A DNA stretch of 64,000 bases, from the NCBI RefSeq assembly GCF_963678635.1, contig NC_087063.1, positions 3,198,580 through 3,262,579 of the forward strand, read 5' to 3'. This document shows, piece by piece, positions 26,801 to 41,800 of the stretch; position 1 is the first letter of the stretch, and the number at the start of each line of letters is the position of its first letter. Both the position numbers and the translations under genes were made by a program. Source of the DNA: Symsagittifera roscoffensis. Lineage: Eukaryota > Xenacoelomorpha > Acoela > Convolutidae. The notes below the pieces were generated by a model. That model had not been told where the DNA came from. It did no database searches and saw only the letters and a program-made list of their open reading frames with translations.

Positions 26801-29800
26801 TATGGACCTACATGTGCGCTTAGAACATTAGCATTGAACTTAAATGATTACAACTGTAATAAAAAACTCAATTTAAAAAACATGGAAAAGTTCTGCATTT
26901 GATTTTAGCAATACTTAAGTTCCAGGGAAGCGCCTAACGCGTTCATAAGTTTTCGAGAACTAGATTATTTTAAATAACCTATTTGTTCCGACCATTGGAA
27001 ATGGGGAGGAACTTTGTATTTACGGTGTGTTTTAGTTTTATTTTTTTATTTTTTTTTGTTTTCCACGCATAATTATCAGACTGGGCTGAGTTTCATATTA
27101 ACTAACTACCACAAATAATTATCGGCGATAAAATTAACAGCGAAAAAAAACTGTTTACTACATCCGAAGAGAAATATTCTGCTAAATTTCAGTGGGCAAA
27201 ACAAGGACAATGGGGTCCCCTTTTTGTGTTCCGGTCAGTACAGGCGTCAAATTTGACAAAACATCAAGTTTTCAGAACATTGCGAGGCAGTTATGAAAAG
27301 AAATAAGTTTGTTTCAGTTGTGTAATCCATAAGGTAGTTTCTAAGCCAAGCATTATTGATGAAAAGCTTCAAAACTTTCGTTCAGCCGCTGTACCAATGA
27401 GCATCCAAATTTGATTTACAACACGCTCGCAAAATTTGATCAGTCGATGTGAAAGTTTTTCATCAGCATTGAGAAATGGAAGCATTAGAAGATATTCATT
27501 ATACAAGAGATATAAATTTAATAGACTCTGAAACGTTCAAAAGGTGATTTTGATAATTAGTTGACCAAAAATCAAATTTTTAGTTAACTGTTTGTTTTTC
27601 AAGTTTTTCTATTACAAGTTTTGGTAATAAATCCAGAAACCTTGAAGCGATTCTTTACTGAAGTTTTTTTCACATGATACTGCAAAAAAAACGCACCAAT
27701 AATTTCCAACTTTGTAGTCGGATTGAAGGCACAAAATTTTATGCCAAATATCACATGCCAAAAAACTTCCACTGCCATAAAAAAGGAAGAAAATTTGGGT
27801 TCAGTATCTTTTTTTTCACAAAAAATTAGTACAATGCTACATAACAGCTTTGTATGATGCAGAGAGATGTTATGTATTCAGGCCCTGTGAGCTTTGATTA
27901 GAGCTGCAGAGAAATTTTCCAAAAATTGTCATAAAAAGAATTTTGATTTTTCAGATTTTTGCGAAGATTAACTCTTCGCATACAGTCACTATACGTTAAA
28001 TTTCAATAAATCAACCAATTATTGTTGTATAAATTTTAAGAACAAAACAGAAAAATCGATTTTCATTACACTAAAATTGACCCGGATCGGAGCTTCTTCT
28101 GCTTTTTGGTCAGTAACAAGCTAATCTTGATTTGTGTAAAATAATAGTTATGCTATTTTTTAAATTGGCATCAATATACACTAAGTTGTCATTACGAGGC
28201 CGAACTATACACTAGGCAGGCGCAACGTTTGGTGCGTTTAAGTTATTGGATTTCAGAGAAAAGTCTAAAAAAAATGTTACAAACTGCAAATGGATTCCAC
28301 ACACAAAATTTTGTAGATTCTGCGCAAAAATATCTTGTAGTGTAACCTTTGTTGGCACATTGATTTCCCCGCACTGTTCTGTATTCCGCAAATTTTGCAT
28401 CGGATTCCGCAAATTAGACTGCTTTTTTTAGCTTTTCTCATAACACAGTGTTTTAGCTATTTGTTCATGAAATCGAAAGTGTCAAATAGGTCCAAAATGT
28501 TGCGGATTTTGCGACAAATTTGTTCTCATCCAGTTGCGGAATTCGCTCACAGTTCACAAAATACACAGTTTGGCCTCATAATGGACGAGCGCACGCCAAA
28601 AAAGCGGTTTTTGTTGAACATTCTAAAAGGTTACCAAAAACGGTCAGTTGGCTTGTTTTTTTTCAAAAGTTGCCTGCCATGATCTTTATACGGTTTTAGG
28701 AGACATTGCGTCGGCTAAAAATCCACAAAAGTAGAACTTTTTTTGAAATTATGTTATTTATTGTTTGATCCTAACTGACATTTTTTTTTCTTAAACCTGA
28801 TTCTGAGACTGAAATTCAAATTTAATCCTCAGTAAATTGTCGAAACAATAATGAACGACGCATACAATAATAAAATCAGGTTATGAAACTGAGACTTTAC
28901 CCATAAAGCGTCCGGACATTGTCTTCACGTAAGTCTTGCCAGTTCTGGGATCCGTGAACATCGTGATATCATCTCCCATTTCTAAAGTTAGAGACCAAGT
29001 AACTTCAATTTAGAACAAAAAAAAGTCATTTTATATACATGAATATATGGTTTTGAATTGAACGATCGGCTTAAAATCTATACTTTTTATAGTTAAGTAT
29101 GAACAAACCCATGCACTGGCATGAAAACACAATTGAAAATGTGAACATGGTATAACTGGTATGTTCGATGATATTTTACCAAAAAATGGCTTCCTGTTCA
29201 GCTTTTTGCTCTTGGTTGCCGATTGCTGCTTAGCAATTTTGAAGATATCTAAAAATTATCGGGATTATTTAAGAAAATTACAATATAAAATATTTAAGAA
29301 AGTGTAATGCTAAAAAAGATAAAAGCTCATTGCATTCTTTTCCATTATAACTCCATCCCCCTCCCCAAATTTAGACCCCATTACTTATACAAAATCTTAC
29401 TGGGGCTGGGAATATAACGGAAAAAAGCCGCCTCTAAAGAAAAAATTCTAATTGGCTCTTTATTTTCAAGAATTATATGCAAAATAATATGAGCCTCGAG
29501 CGTAGCGAGGACTAACCGAGAATGTTTCCGCTCTTGGTCCGCATAAACAGCTTGCCAGTTTCCGGGTCAATGAAGATCTCACAATCGTCGGAAAGTTCTA
29601 GAAGGAAAACAAAAAAGCAGGTTTAAATTAAAGAACTCACAGAAATAAATAGTCACACTGGGTAATGTTGGTATTCTTTTTTTGCGCGAATTCAGTTTTT
29701 GCCATAAAATACCATAAAAACAACCGTCTATCTATTTCATAAACTCACATTTTACAATGTTTCTAGTAGAAATTGCTTTTCAAATAATTGGGAGTGGTGG

Positions 29801-32800
29801 TGAAANNNNNNNNNNNNNNNNNNNNNNNNNNNNNNNNNNNNNNNNNNNNNNNNNNNNNNNNNNNNNNNNNNNNNNNNNNNNNNNNNNNNNNNNNNNNNNN
29901 NNNNNNNNNNNNNNNNNNNNNNNNNNNNNNNNNNNNNNNNNNNNNNNNNNNNNNNNNNNNNNNNNNNNNNNNNNNNNNNNNNNNNNNNNNNNNNNNNNNN
30001 NNNNNCTCTTTGATTGGAAAATTCTGGGCAACTTGCACCAGCAACGGGCCATGCTTGTTTTTATCTATAATTCAGTAAACCGTTTCAATTTTATAATAGA
30101 CTGAATTGCAGTTTTCAAATGGACTATCCTTAAACAGGCCTGTTAAATCCCATTGATAGTTTCTCTATGTCTTGCAGGAACCACAATTAATTTTTGAGTC
30201 TGCATTAGGAACGTTTCAGTCGAGATTTAAGTTCAACGCACCGATTCGCTTGGTTAATTAGCTCACATTCTCGTAACCTAACCTTCTCAGAGGAAGATGG
30301 GATCCCAACTGAGTATTTTTTTTAGTATTTCTGGCTTGGTACTTGAGAATTCGATTCTCACTTTTTTGTTGTATTTCTCCATAGCTTTCGTTGTCCATAA
30401 TCATAGTGATTAATTTGAAAGGTTTAGAATTTAATTCTAATTTAGTCTTTGTAAACTTGGATAAGTTCCGCAAAAATGGCATTCGAACTGACCTTTGAGG
30501 GTTCCAGACTTGGTCCTGAGGTATGTCTTGCCAGTTATGGGATCCACATATATCTCCATCTCCTCCTCCATCTGTGCCTCCACTATTCTTCCACTCTTGG
30601 TCCGGATGTACACTTTCCCACTCACGGGGTCAGTGAACACAGATGACTGCTGCGCGCCTAGAACAACAACAGTCCATGACACCAACTGCTGGGGTTCGAA
30701 TCCCGCCAGGACCAGTTTGTGTGATTTGAACATATCGATATAATTTTTTTTTTATATTTCTTTTAAATATATAGAGAAGATGTAGTTTTTCGTCCGACTG
30801 AATTATGATTGCCTAACATTGGCGAATATTCAAACAGAATTATGATTAGCAGCCACGCAGGGTCAACTCTTATTAGGCATTTCAACTCCCCCCCCCCCTA
30901 CCCCGACCCCTCGTAAAATTTGTTGTTATTGGTTCTTCATTTCTTGGGAACACAAGGGAAAGCAATTATACTTGAAGCGGTTTGTATTGATACTTTTAAA
31001 ACCAACATTTTGATTGAAATTCTGAAAATATATTATGACTTGACTCAACGAGTTCTCTTAAGGATCTATACCAACCGTTTCTGGGTGCCAAGTACTTCTT
31101 CCCCGTCTTGGGATCTGTGTACATGACCAGAGTGTCATCCACCTCACTCACAATCTTGCCACTCTTAGTCCTCAAGTAAGTCTTCCCAGTGTCCGGATCA
31201 GTCCACATCTCCAGAATCTGACCTAAAACAACGACAGATTAGGACAGCCGTGGCCGAGCGGATAAGACGCAATCGGTCCCACCTTGAGGAGGCGTATGAC
31301 ACTGGGACCCTTCCAACCGTGAACGATGCGGGATTCTTATTTAAAAAAAGGTGTTACGTCTTCGCCTCTCAATCGAAAGGTCGGATGTTCGAGGCCCGCC
31401 ATGAGCCGTGCTCGTTGCTTGAGAATGAGGCAGAAAAAAGCAAAAAAAAAATACATTTAGTTCTTAAGAAGTGGCACATCAGCGGTTGTCGGTGAAGACC
31501 TGAACAGCTCAAATTTTGGACCTTTTCTTGGTGAAGAAATTGTCTTAATGACCCTCCTGATTGCCAAATATTGTTAAAACAATTTTTTCAAAACCGTCTA
31601 GACTATCTCACTAGTGATGGCTTTGTAAAAGTACTATAAAAGTTAACTTTAGTTAATCTAATAACCTCACTTTAAAGCAATTTATAACCTAGCTATGTCA
31701 AGGTCCGCGTCATGGTCAAATTCGCGACAAATTTCCAGAATTACACAATGGCGGCAATGTTAATTCCGCGACCAAAAATTCATAGTCTGGTCAGGGTTTT
31801 ATAGTCGTAAGCAAAATCTGGAACTTCTGGAACTATCTTATTTGGGTCGCGGTAGTCTGAAAGTTAGTCGACTTAAATATTGTCCAGACTAAGACATTTG
31901 GATCTGAGAATTATATGCGGTGCTATTTTTAAAGTCTGTCGACACAAGTCGTGGAACCTCAACCTGAGAAACGTAATGAAATTGAATTGGCTCGCCAATC
32001 CGACAAACAAATGATTTCGCGTTTCAGCGAACTGCAGAAGATCTCTCAAATGGGTCTGCATAAAAGAAATTGTTTATTGAGGTCGAGGCATTTTTTCAAT
32101 AACACTAACAAAACCGTCAACTTAGATTTGATAATTTTGTAGTTCGCAGCAACCAAAAAATACATTTGTTGATTTAAATAAATTCCAGTTGAAATCAGCA
32201 TAAACAGCTCTTTCTTTTCATAATAAGCTTTGACCTTTTGACCGATAAAGATTACGTCACCAAAAAAATGTTCCGTCCAAAAATGAACTTCGTGTGCATT
32301 TTCTGAAACACACACCGAAACCAAATTTTGACCGAAACCAAGAAGCCAACTCCAAAAACTTAACTTCTGATTTGATTAACGTTATCCTAAAATAATATGA
32401 CTTCCAGACCCGAACCCCCAGTTGGGGGCTGTTTTGGCTTCGCCCGAGTCAGAATAACCCTGCTGTCTATTAACTTGGTTATGATTCTGCTGGCAATTCC
32501 TGTATTTCTGCTGTCACTAATGGTTCTGTTGCGTCACGACGATCAGGTAAGAACTAATGATTCAAGTTATAATTTTTCAATTAAAAAAATATTTAAAACA
32601 TGATTCTCGGTTTTTTATTACACTTTGCACGTATTCTTAGTGTTCTACCTTTTTGCAACGCGACAAACCTTTCATAGCTGAAAAAAAAATATTTACTTTT
32701 AACCAAATCTAAAATCAAAAAGCTCAAAATATTCCAAAAACTAATTTTTTTATAACCTTTCTGTATTCGAGTTTTTTTGCTGCAATTTGTTTTGTTCTGG

Positions 32801-35800
32801 GGCGACTTGGGTCCAGCACGGAGCTCTAAGATTGCTCATTATGATGTCTAACAGAGATACTTTTTTTATTACCTTGCACCATCTAAAGCAGATTAGACTT
32901 TTGTCCCAGGTCAAAGAGGGCTATCTGATTAAGAAAAACTATGCGACGTATGCGAGTGTGTTATTGGCCAGTTGCTCCATAGTCATGATCATGGCTGGCA
33001 TCATTGGACAGGCGTCTATTTGGACAAACTTCACCAAAGGTATCAACGATCATTTACGCGATGATTTTGTAAATATCAGATTCAGAAATAACAAATTCGA
33101 GCTGGGATCTACGATTTTTTTGAGCACGTGAGGGGAAGATTTCATGTCTAAATTTCCTCTTTTTTCAAGAGGAAATTTTTCTCATCGGGAGTTAAATTTA
33201 ATCACCGATGAGCCAAATAATTAGGTCGTTAAATGTTATTGCAGGGAATTTTTTAGACTTCCAACCCTTTGTTACTAATTTTTAAAATTAAATTCATAGT
33301 TCAGCCTGAAAGAACCCACAGCAAAATAATTCAAAGAAGAAAACCAGCAGACTTTTTTGTAAAGACAGAATTTTTAGTCGATTTTTGATCTGAAAAGGAT
33401 GTCAATTGGATACATGGGAATTTCATTTCTCAGAACTCAGATTTCTTTCTTTTCAGGAACTGTTTTATACATGTGGGTGTCCTTGAGTTTCATCGCCATT
33501 CAACTTCTGGTGATCGGGTGTATCTTCGTCTGGAAAGACCACTTGTACCAGATGATCAAACTGGATCTGGATCAGAGTCTGGAGTTTTACAGAGACATGC
33601 CGATTGTGAGGGATCATTGGGATCATCTGCAAGAGAGTCTGCATTGTTGTGGCGATGAAGGACCTCATACTTGGCAGAAAGTGTTCTTTGCCGACGATGT
33701 CACGGTAAAATTGTTTAATACATATTTATGCAACGTTTCCTCAATTTTCCACGAGTTTCCCTGTTTTTGTTTTGAATGCAAATCTTGCAAAATTTGCATT
33801 CTAAGACCACTGGGGTTGAATTGAGTTTTTCTTTTTGTTTCGAATTTTTTTTCTAAGGATGCTGTAAGAATCACATGGACATAACTGAGATTTTTTGTCT
33901 TATACATAGTCTTCATTTTCAGGTCTAATTTTTCTCTTTTTTGAACTAAGTTCACCAACTCACAACTTTTTTAAACTTTTTTGAAAAGACAAAAAAATGA
34001 ACCCATTGTTTGAGTTTTGAAAAAAAATTAGATAGCATGAATAATTGAGATATTTAGAGTTTTCCTATCTGATTAAATACATTTTGAGTTAATACTAATT
34101 TTATCGAATCAATTGGGTCTTTTTAGTTTCGCCGACTAACAGTGAAAGGGCTTGATTTCTGATTTTTTCCCAAATAGCGAATGCAAGTCAAACCAATTGA
34201 AAAACGCTTCTTTTTAATGACTTTTTTTCTAGAAAGTCGAGAGCCAGATCGGTGTTGCTCCAGCTTCATGCGCGTCGTTAGCAGACATGAAACCTATAGT
34301 TGTTCACACCTGCCCTGGCATATACGACAAAGACTTCAAACCCATAAACGAATCTTCACCCGAGCGCAAAACTGACCTCTCATCGGATTTGACCCCGACC
34401 AACTGTGTCAACTTGACCCTTGACCTCGTTGTGTTCGAAAAGGGGTGCGTGGAAGCGGTCACCGAGTATTTAGAGGGTCATATAAACTTAATTGCCTACG
34501 TGGGATTGGCTTATCTTTTGTCTGAAATGGTGGCTGCATTTTTGGCATTCAGATTGCGCCACCTAGCGGAGAAAGTTGGAATTATTGACTAACTATAATT
34601 AAGATGAAACTGACAATGAACATTAAAATCAATTGATACTCCTTAATCTATGAAACTATTGACGTGATATGTTTGTTGAATGTAAACATATTGAAACGAA
34701 AATATGATGGAAATCAATAGTAATATACATTTAAATTTGCGAAAACAAAAGTTTGCGAAAATAATGAAATTCTGATTATGATGATCGCTCTTACCATCGC
34801 CAGGTTCTGTTTCTAATTGTGAAATAAGAAAACAAATAAAATCATATCTGTCTCAAGCCAAACATCATTAGTTCACCTTATTCTTTTTAGATAGGAGACA
34901 CTTGATTTTAGAAATCTGGTCGCTTAGTTTTTGCGGTATTAGCATTGGTAGATAAAAAATGCGAGTAACATTTTGCTATAGAAAACTGTCAACTTTCTTA
35001 CCGTCGGCTGTTCGCACATAAGTAATTCCAGTCTCTGGATCCACAAACACTTCCATGCCAGGATTTCTTCTCTCCCCCAAGTACATTTTGCCAGTCACTG
35101 GGTCTACGTACATCTCCAGATGATCCCCCAGTTCTAAAAAAAACAGGATATTGTTGCGAATAACTTGAAAATTAGTTTGATGCAAAATATTGTTGCTAAA
35201 TGTTTGCAGTTTTTTTTACTATGTAAACATAAAAATATATTTTGAAGCGTGTCAGGCTAGCAAGAGCGTATACCGAACTTGAACGCGTGATAGCAGCGCT
35301 GACGGGGAAAAACTTTAAATCATGACATAAGCCGAAGATTGCGAGGAGGCAGAAGGCAGGACGAGACGAAGAAAGAGAGAGAGGGAGAGAGAGAGGAGAA
35401 AGAAGAAAATATCTTATAAAATTGTTTAAGTGGGGGTTAACTAACTGGGGTTTGGAGAAAGGGCTTAATTTGGTTAACATGAAAATGTTGCCTTGTATAT
35501 GAAAGTCATGCTTATCAAGATTGCTGTATTTAACTAGCATCAAGAAATTTAAACACAGATTTTTACCCGTTATTTCTTTCACAATCTTATTTACCTTAAG
35601 GCTCACACCACTTATGCAAACCAAAAATAGATTGCAAATTAAAATTGAACTGAAATTATAAAAATTAGGTTTTGATAGATGAAAATTTTAGAGCATTTTT
35701 TTTTTCAGTGCTAACAAAATTATCGAAGTTTTCGTTGATTGATTATGATTTAATGTTAATTATCTAAATCCATAAAACATTTCATCAATGTTTGACATCC

Positions 35801-38800
35801 CCTTAACGTCTCAAGCTCAAAGTGATTGGTAGCTTATAGATCCTAAGAACAAAACTGAAAAAAGGCTTGGATATTAGCGCTTTTTAGTACAAAACAGCTT
35901 TTTAGTACAAGGTCATTTAAATTTTCGTTTTTAATAAAACGAAGATAATTTTACATTAAAGGCAATAAAAAACATATCTTTAAACTAATTGCTATCTGAT
36001 TCAATCAAAACAATCAAACTCTCCGGAGAAGGCGCCAGAAAAAAATTCTGGGAGGCAAAAACGCAGCAAAAACGCAACAAGGAATCAGCTATTTTAAAAA
36101 AAAGTCCTTGGGACTAAAGCAACAAACTCACTCAAAATTTAAATATAAGCTACAAATCTCTCAAACAAGTTTTCATAGTTAAGTAATGCAATTTTGTAAA
36201 ACTATCTGTTTCAGAACTTTTATTCTTTGTCATTTTGCAATAAACGCCCAGGTTTGTTCAACTCGAAGTACCAATACAAAAGCATACATGACTTTTTTAA
36301 CGATGGCGCGCACATTTTGCCGTTAAAAATTTTTGCACCTGCACAACCGTTTTTTTTCGGTAAAGTGAAAATGGCAGTAGATGCGGTTGTCGTTCAACCA
36401 AACATCGACCAACGTGTTTAGGATAGTCCGGAACTAATGCTTGAAATCCTTAATAAGTCAAGGATCCGCAATAACTATTTTAAATGTTTTTTCTCCTTCT
36501 TTACATTTTAGGAAAAAATCTTGTTAAAAATCAGTCGCATTGTGTTCGACGGTACACTACTTTTGAAAGTGTCGATATTGGCAATCAAATTTTAACACTC
36601 TAAAGCCTGATTGAGTCACGATGCAGAACTTGTAGTATTTTTTGGAAAAAATGATAAGTGAAATACTATCGAAATATTTTAAAGATTCAATGAGTAGGCT
36701 TTATGAGTAGGTTAAGCCAAACAACAAATTTTTTGGCCAACTTGTCGTTATAGTTTTGACTGAAAACTAACAAAAATTTAGGATAAGATTCTTAAACAAA
36801 CTTCAAATCTAAAAACAGAGAAAATTAAAGGATATGAAGAGTCTAGGCTTTCACTCAACTAAGTCGTTGCAAAAAAAACTAACATCATTGGAACCACAGT
36901 TATTAGGTACATGATAACAGTTATGGCAAAAAAAAACAATTTTACCAGGCTGCAGATGAAATTACATATTAAAAATTAACTTTAAGAAATCAATAAAAAA
37001 AAGAAAGTGTTTTTTTTTAATCAAAATTTTCTTTAGATTTTAAAAAAGGGTTAAATTTTGGCTTCAAGAAAAAAAAACCTAGCAGAAAGTGTAAGATAAG
37101 GTGAAATTTTCATTATTTTATAAGATAATTTATTTGTAGGTTCAGAAATTTGATCTTGCAAATCAACTCCTTGAGAGAAAACAAAAATAGATTAGTTTTC
37201 TGGATACTGGAAGAACTTTTCTGAAACTGTTTTGAAGTCTAATTCACGGCTGCAAGCGCTGTACTATGATAAAACATCTGACCATTAAGAGTTTTCTTAG
37301 AGGTAATTATAACTGCGCAGCAAAAAAACTTCCCAATTTTTTCATCTTTGAGTACCTGGAAGAAAAACGCCAAAAACCTCAATGAACCAAATTTTTTTTT
37401 TGTTGAAATCCAAAGTTAAATTGATTAAAAAAATTTTCTAGATGTTTTTTGTGTGTCAATAGCTAAAAAAGAACAGATGGCAAGTCTCTATTTATTTTTG
37501 AACGATGTCTGAGCCGGTTTAAATAGCCCGTCATGCGTTAATATCATGAAGTATAACGCCCGTTAGTTAGTGCTAACAAAATTATCGAAGTTTTCGTTGA
37601 TTGATTATGGTTTAATGTTAATTATCTAAATCCTTAAAACTTTTCATCAATGTTTGACATCCCCTTAACGTCTCAAGCTCAAAGTGATTGGTAGCTTATA
37701 GATCTTAAGAACAAAACTGAAAAAAAAAGCTTGGATATTAGCGCTTTTTGTACAAAACAGCTTTTTAGTACAGGGTCATTTAAATTTTCGTTTTTAATAA
37801 AACGAATATAATCTTACATTGAAGGCAATAAAAAACATATCTTTAAACTAATTGCTATCTGATTCAATCAAAACAATCAAACTCTCCGGAGATGGCGCCA
37901 GAGAAAAATTTTGGGAGGCAAAAACGCAGCAAAAACGCAACAAGGAATCAGCTATTTTAAAAAAAGTCCTTGGGACTAAAGCAACAAACTCACTCAAAAT
38001 TTAAATATAAGCTACAAATCTCTCAAAGAAGTTTTCATAGTTTAGTAATGCAATTTTGTAAAACTATCTGTTTCAGAACTTTTATTCTTTGTCATTTTGC
38101 GATAAACGCCCAGGTTTGTTCAACACGAAGTACTAATACAAAAGCATACATGACTTTTTTAACGATGGCGCGCACCTTTTGCCGGTAAAAATCGGAAAAC
38201 CGTTTTTTTCGGAAAAGTGAAAAAGGCAGTAGATGCGGTTGTCGTTCAACCAAACATCGACCAACGTGTTTAGGATAGTCCGGAACTAATGCTTGAAATC
38301 CTTGATAAGTCAAGGATCCGCAATAACTATTTTAAATATTTTTTCTCCTTCTTTACAGCTTAGGAAAAAATCTTGTTAAAAATCAGTCGCATTGTGTTCG
38401 ACGGTATACTACTTTTGAAAGTGTCGATATTAGCAATCAAATTTTAACTCTCTAAAGCCTGATTGAGTCACGATGCAGAACTTGTATTTTTTGGAAAAAA
38501 TGAAAATTGGAAATACTATCGAAAAATTTTAAAGATTTATGGAGTAGGCTTTATGAGTAGGTTAAACCAAAAAACAAATTTTTTGGCCAACTTGTCGTTA
38601 TATTTTTGACTGAAAACTAACAAAAAAGTAGGACAAGATTCTTAAGCAAACTTCAAATCTAAAAACAGAGAACATTAAAGGATATGAAGAGTCTAGGCTT
38701 TCACTCAACTTAGTCGTTGCAAAAAAACTAACATCATTGGAACCACAGTTATTAGGTACAATATAACAGTTCTTGAAAAAAAAACAATTTTACCAGGCTG

Positions 38801-41800
38801 CAGACGAAATTACATATTAAAAATTAATTTTAAGAAATCAATTTAAAAAATAAATGTTTTTTTAATCAAAATTTTCTTTAGGTTTTAAAAAAGGATTAAA
38901 TTTTGGCTTCAAGAAAAAAAAACCTAGCAGAAAGTGTAATATAAGGTGAAATGTTTCATTATTTTATAGGATCATTTATTTGTAGGTTCAGAAATTAGAT
39001 CTTGCAAATCAAATCCTTGAGAGAAAATAAAAATAGATTAGTTTTCTGGATACTGGAAGAACTTTTCTGAAACTATTTTGAAGTCTAATTCACGGCTGCA
39101 AGCGCTGTACTATGATAAAACATCTGACCATTAAAAGTTTTCTTAGAGGTAATTATAACTGCGCAGCAAAAAAAAACTTCCCAGTTGTTCATCTTTGAGT
39201 ACCTGGAAGAAAAACGTCAAAAACCTCAATGAACCAAGCCATTTTTCTGTTGAAATCCAAAGTTAAATTCATTAAAAAAATTTCTAGATGTTTTTGTGTG
39301 TCAATAGCTAAAAAAAGAACAGATGGCAAGTCTCTATTCATTTTTGAACGATGTCTGAGCCGGTTTAAATAGCCCGTCATGCGTTAAAATCATGAAGTAT
39401 ATCGCCAGCTAGTTAACCCAAATTGGTCAAATTGGCGATATTCAAAGCCTCATAACTTTTCGAAAACTTTTTCGGGACATTAGTTAACAACTTGTAGGTG
39501 AATTGAAACAGTTTGCTTAGACGAAAAGTCAAAAAGTCGATTACTGTTTGGTGAAAAATCACCCGAGGACAAATACTCTGTAATTTGCTGCCAAAGTCGG
39601 AATGGTTAAAATTTATTTCTGTTGAACATTTCTGAGCTGCAATCTCATTTTTTGTATTTTTTTGCGTGCGATGGCCTTTCTAAGTTAGCAGTTTTTGATG
39701 TCTGAAGTAAAATATAAGCAAAGATAGCCGGTTACATTAAAATTATTTTTCCAATAAGTGTCGTTTTTTTTCGGCTTGGTGTGATAAAGTAATCTGAGCG
39801 AAAAAGTAGAGCAGAAATATTTGCGTCAATCATTGTAAAATATGCAAATTGCAATACAATTTTTGAAGAAAAATAACAAAAAAAAATCGAAAAAAGTTTT
39901 CCCCAAGTTTTTGAAGTTTTTGATTCCTAAGATGAAGCTAAAAACTCTAAGCCAAAAAAAGAAGCCAAAGATGAAGCTAAAAACTAATTTCATTTGAGTA
40001 AAACTAAATTTTCAGGGCTTAAATTATGCATAAATAAGCTAATGTAATTTTGCTCAATCGCTCGAAATTAGACAAAAATCAAAAATTTCAAACCGGTTTT
40101 ACTGGACACCGGGCAAACTCTTTTGAAAGTTTTGAAATCGTCGAATTCACGAGTGAAAGGGCTCCAGTATGATAAATCACTCAACCAGTCGGATGACAGC
40201 TGATTTTGCGAGGAAAACAAAAATGCCTGCTCGCCTGCTTCATTCGCTCGAATTAAGACAAAAAATCAAAACTTTCAAACCGGTTTTTCGTGACACTGGG
40301 AAAGTTTTTTGGAATTATTTTGATGTGATTCGAATCACGACTGAAAGGTCTTTAATATGATATATCACTCAAGCCAGTCCGATCGTTATTTGTGGTACCC
40401 GATTTTGCGTGAAAAACAAAAGGCAAAAAAACTAAAACACACCCGAAAACAAAGATCCTCCCCATTTTCAATGGTCGGAACAATTGGGATATGATAAAAT
40501 AGTACCAAAGGCGCATGCTTTAGCTGACAAGTGTGATGAATTCTTGAAGTGGTTTCAACCACCCTTCAATTACAACCTCAATTCAGCTGCTGATAATGAT
40601 TATCCGCGCTTTGCCGATTAACTTATTAGAAATCACGCCAAAAAATATCCCATACCCTGAAGTTTTTCTGCAAATAGAAATTTATTACAACAAAGAAGCG
40701 AGTTACGCTTTCACTGAAGAACATCATTTGAAATTAAAAATTGAACGCAAGAAAAGAAAACCTAAACTCGCTCCTTGCAATGAATTTCCGAACTTCATAA
40801 CTAACTATCAAGCTTTTCTTAGTCAAAAACTAGATGATTTTATTTTCAAGAAGTGGCTAATATTAATCAGAAGCTTAAGTTCAAGAGAGATTTCTGACCT
40901 CTGAGGTTTCCGGATTTGGTCTTCAAATAAGTTTTGCCATCTTCGCCGACAACAACTTCCAGGACCTCCCCGTCCCTCGTGCGAACATATGTCTTCCCCG
41001 TCAGAGGATCCGTGAACATCTCAAGGCCAGGATCTGAACAGAAACCAGATATTGTATTTCGTATGTTGCAAAATGTAACTACAATTACGCTTGCAATATG
41101 AAAAAAATTTACAGTTCACTGAAATATCAAAGTTATTCTTATTGTTTTTGATTACTCAAATGATTGCTCAAAAGAATGTTAGAAAAGCTACCCATCAAAA
41201 AAATGTTTGAATACTGATTTAAAGCTGAAAGTATAAAAGCGCATACAAGCACAAATTTGGTCAAGATAATTTTCTGGCGTTCAAACGACCAAAAAATCAT
41301 CAAACAATTATAAAATATGTGAAAATACAAAGAGTACCTTTCGTCTGTTTGAGGAATTTTTTTCCTGTCACTGGGTCTGTGACGAACTCCATGTCGTCTG
41401 GTAGTTCTAAAAATACAAATAATTTTCAAAAAACAGCGAGTTAACTGTTTGCGTAGACGGTAGGCTGACTTTTTATAAACACTTGATATTTATATTGACA
41501 AATTCGGTTTTAAACTGAAAAACGTCATTAGAATTTTAGGTGCTTTCTTTCTTTCAAAATTCTCCGACTAATTATTCAAAATCACCAAGCATGCTGCCAT
41601 CGTCACAAAAACAAAAATTTGATTTTGCCTCATGATAATTATAATTTGAGCAAGTATTAAGTACCATCTATTCGACGAAGCTGAGTTTTTATGTGTTAAT
41701 GTATACAGTTCTACTCTAGCTAGAAATATTCACTCACCTCTGAGTCTGCCAGATTTAGTTTTAAGAAACATCTTTCCAGTTGTAGGATCAGTGTAGATCT

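Noticed and set aside
31243-31430. Functional tRNA-Ser or tRNA-Leu gene
   Set aside because: The head is interrupted by about 88 bp and stems do not close well; it fits a SINE remnant better.
31951-32142. Plus-strand reading [20 protein letters not shown] as an extra exon of the tetraspanin
   Set aside because: The tetraspanin already has a proper ATG and short N-terminus; no donor or phase links this segment to exon 1.
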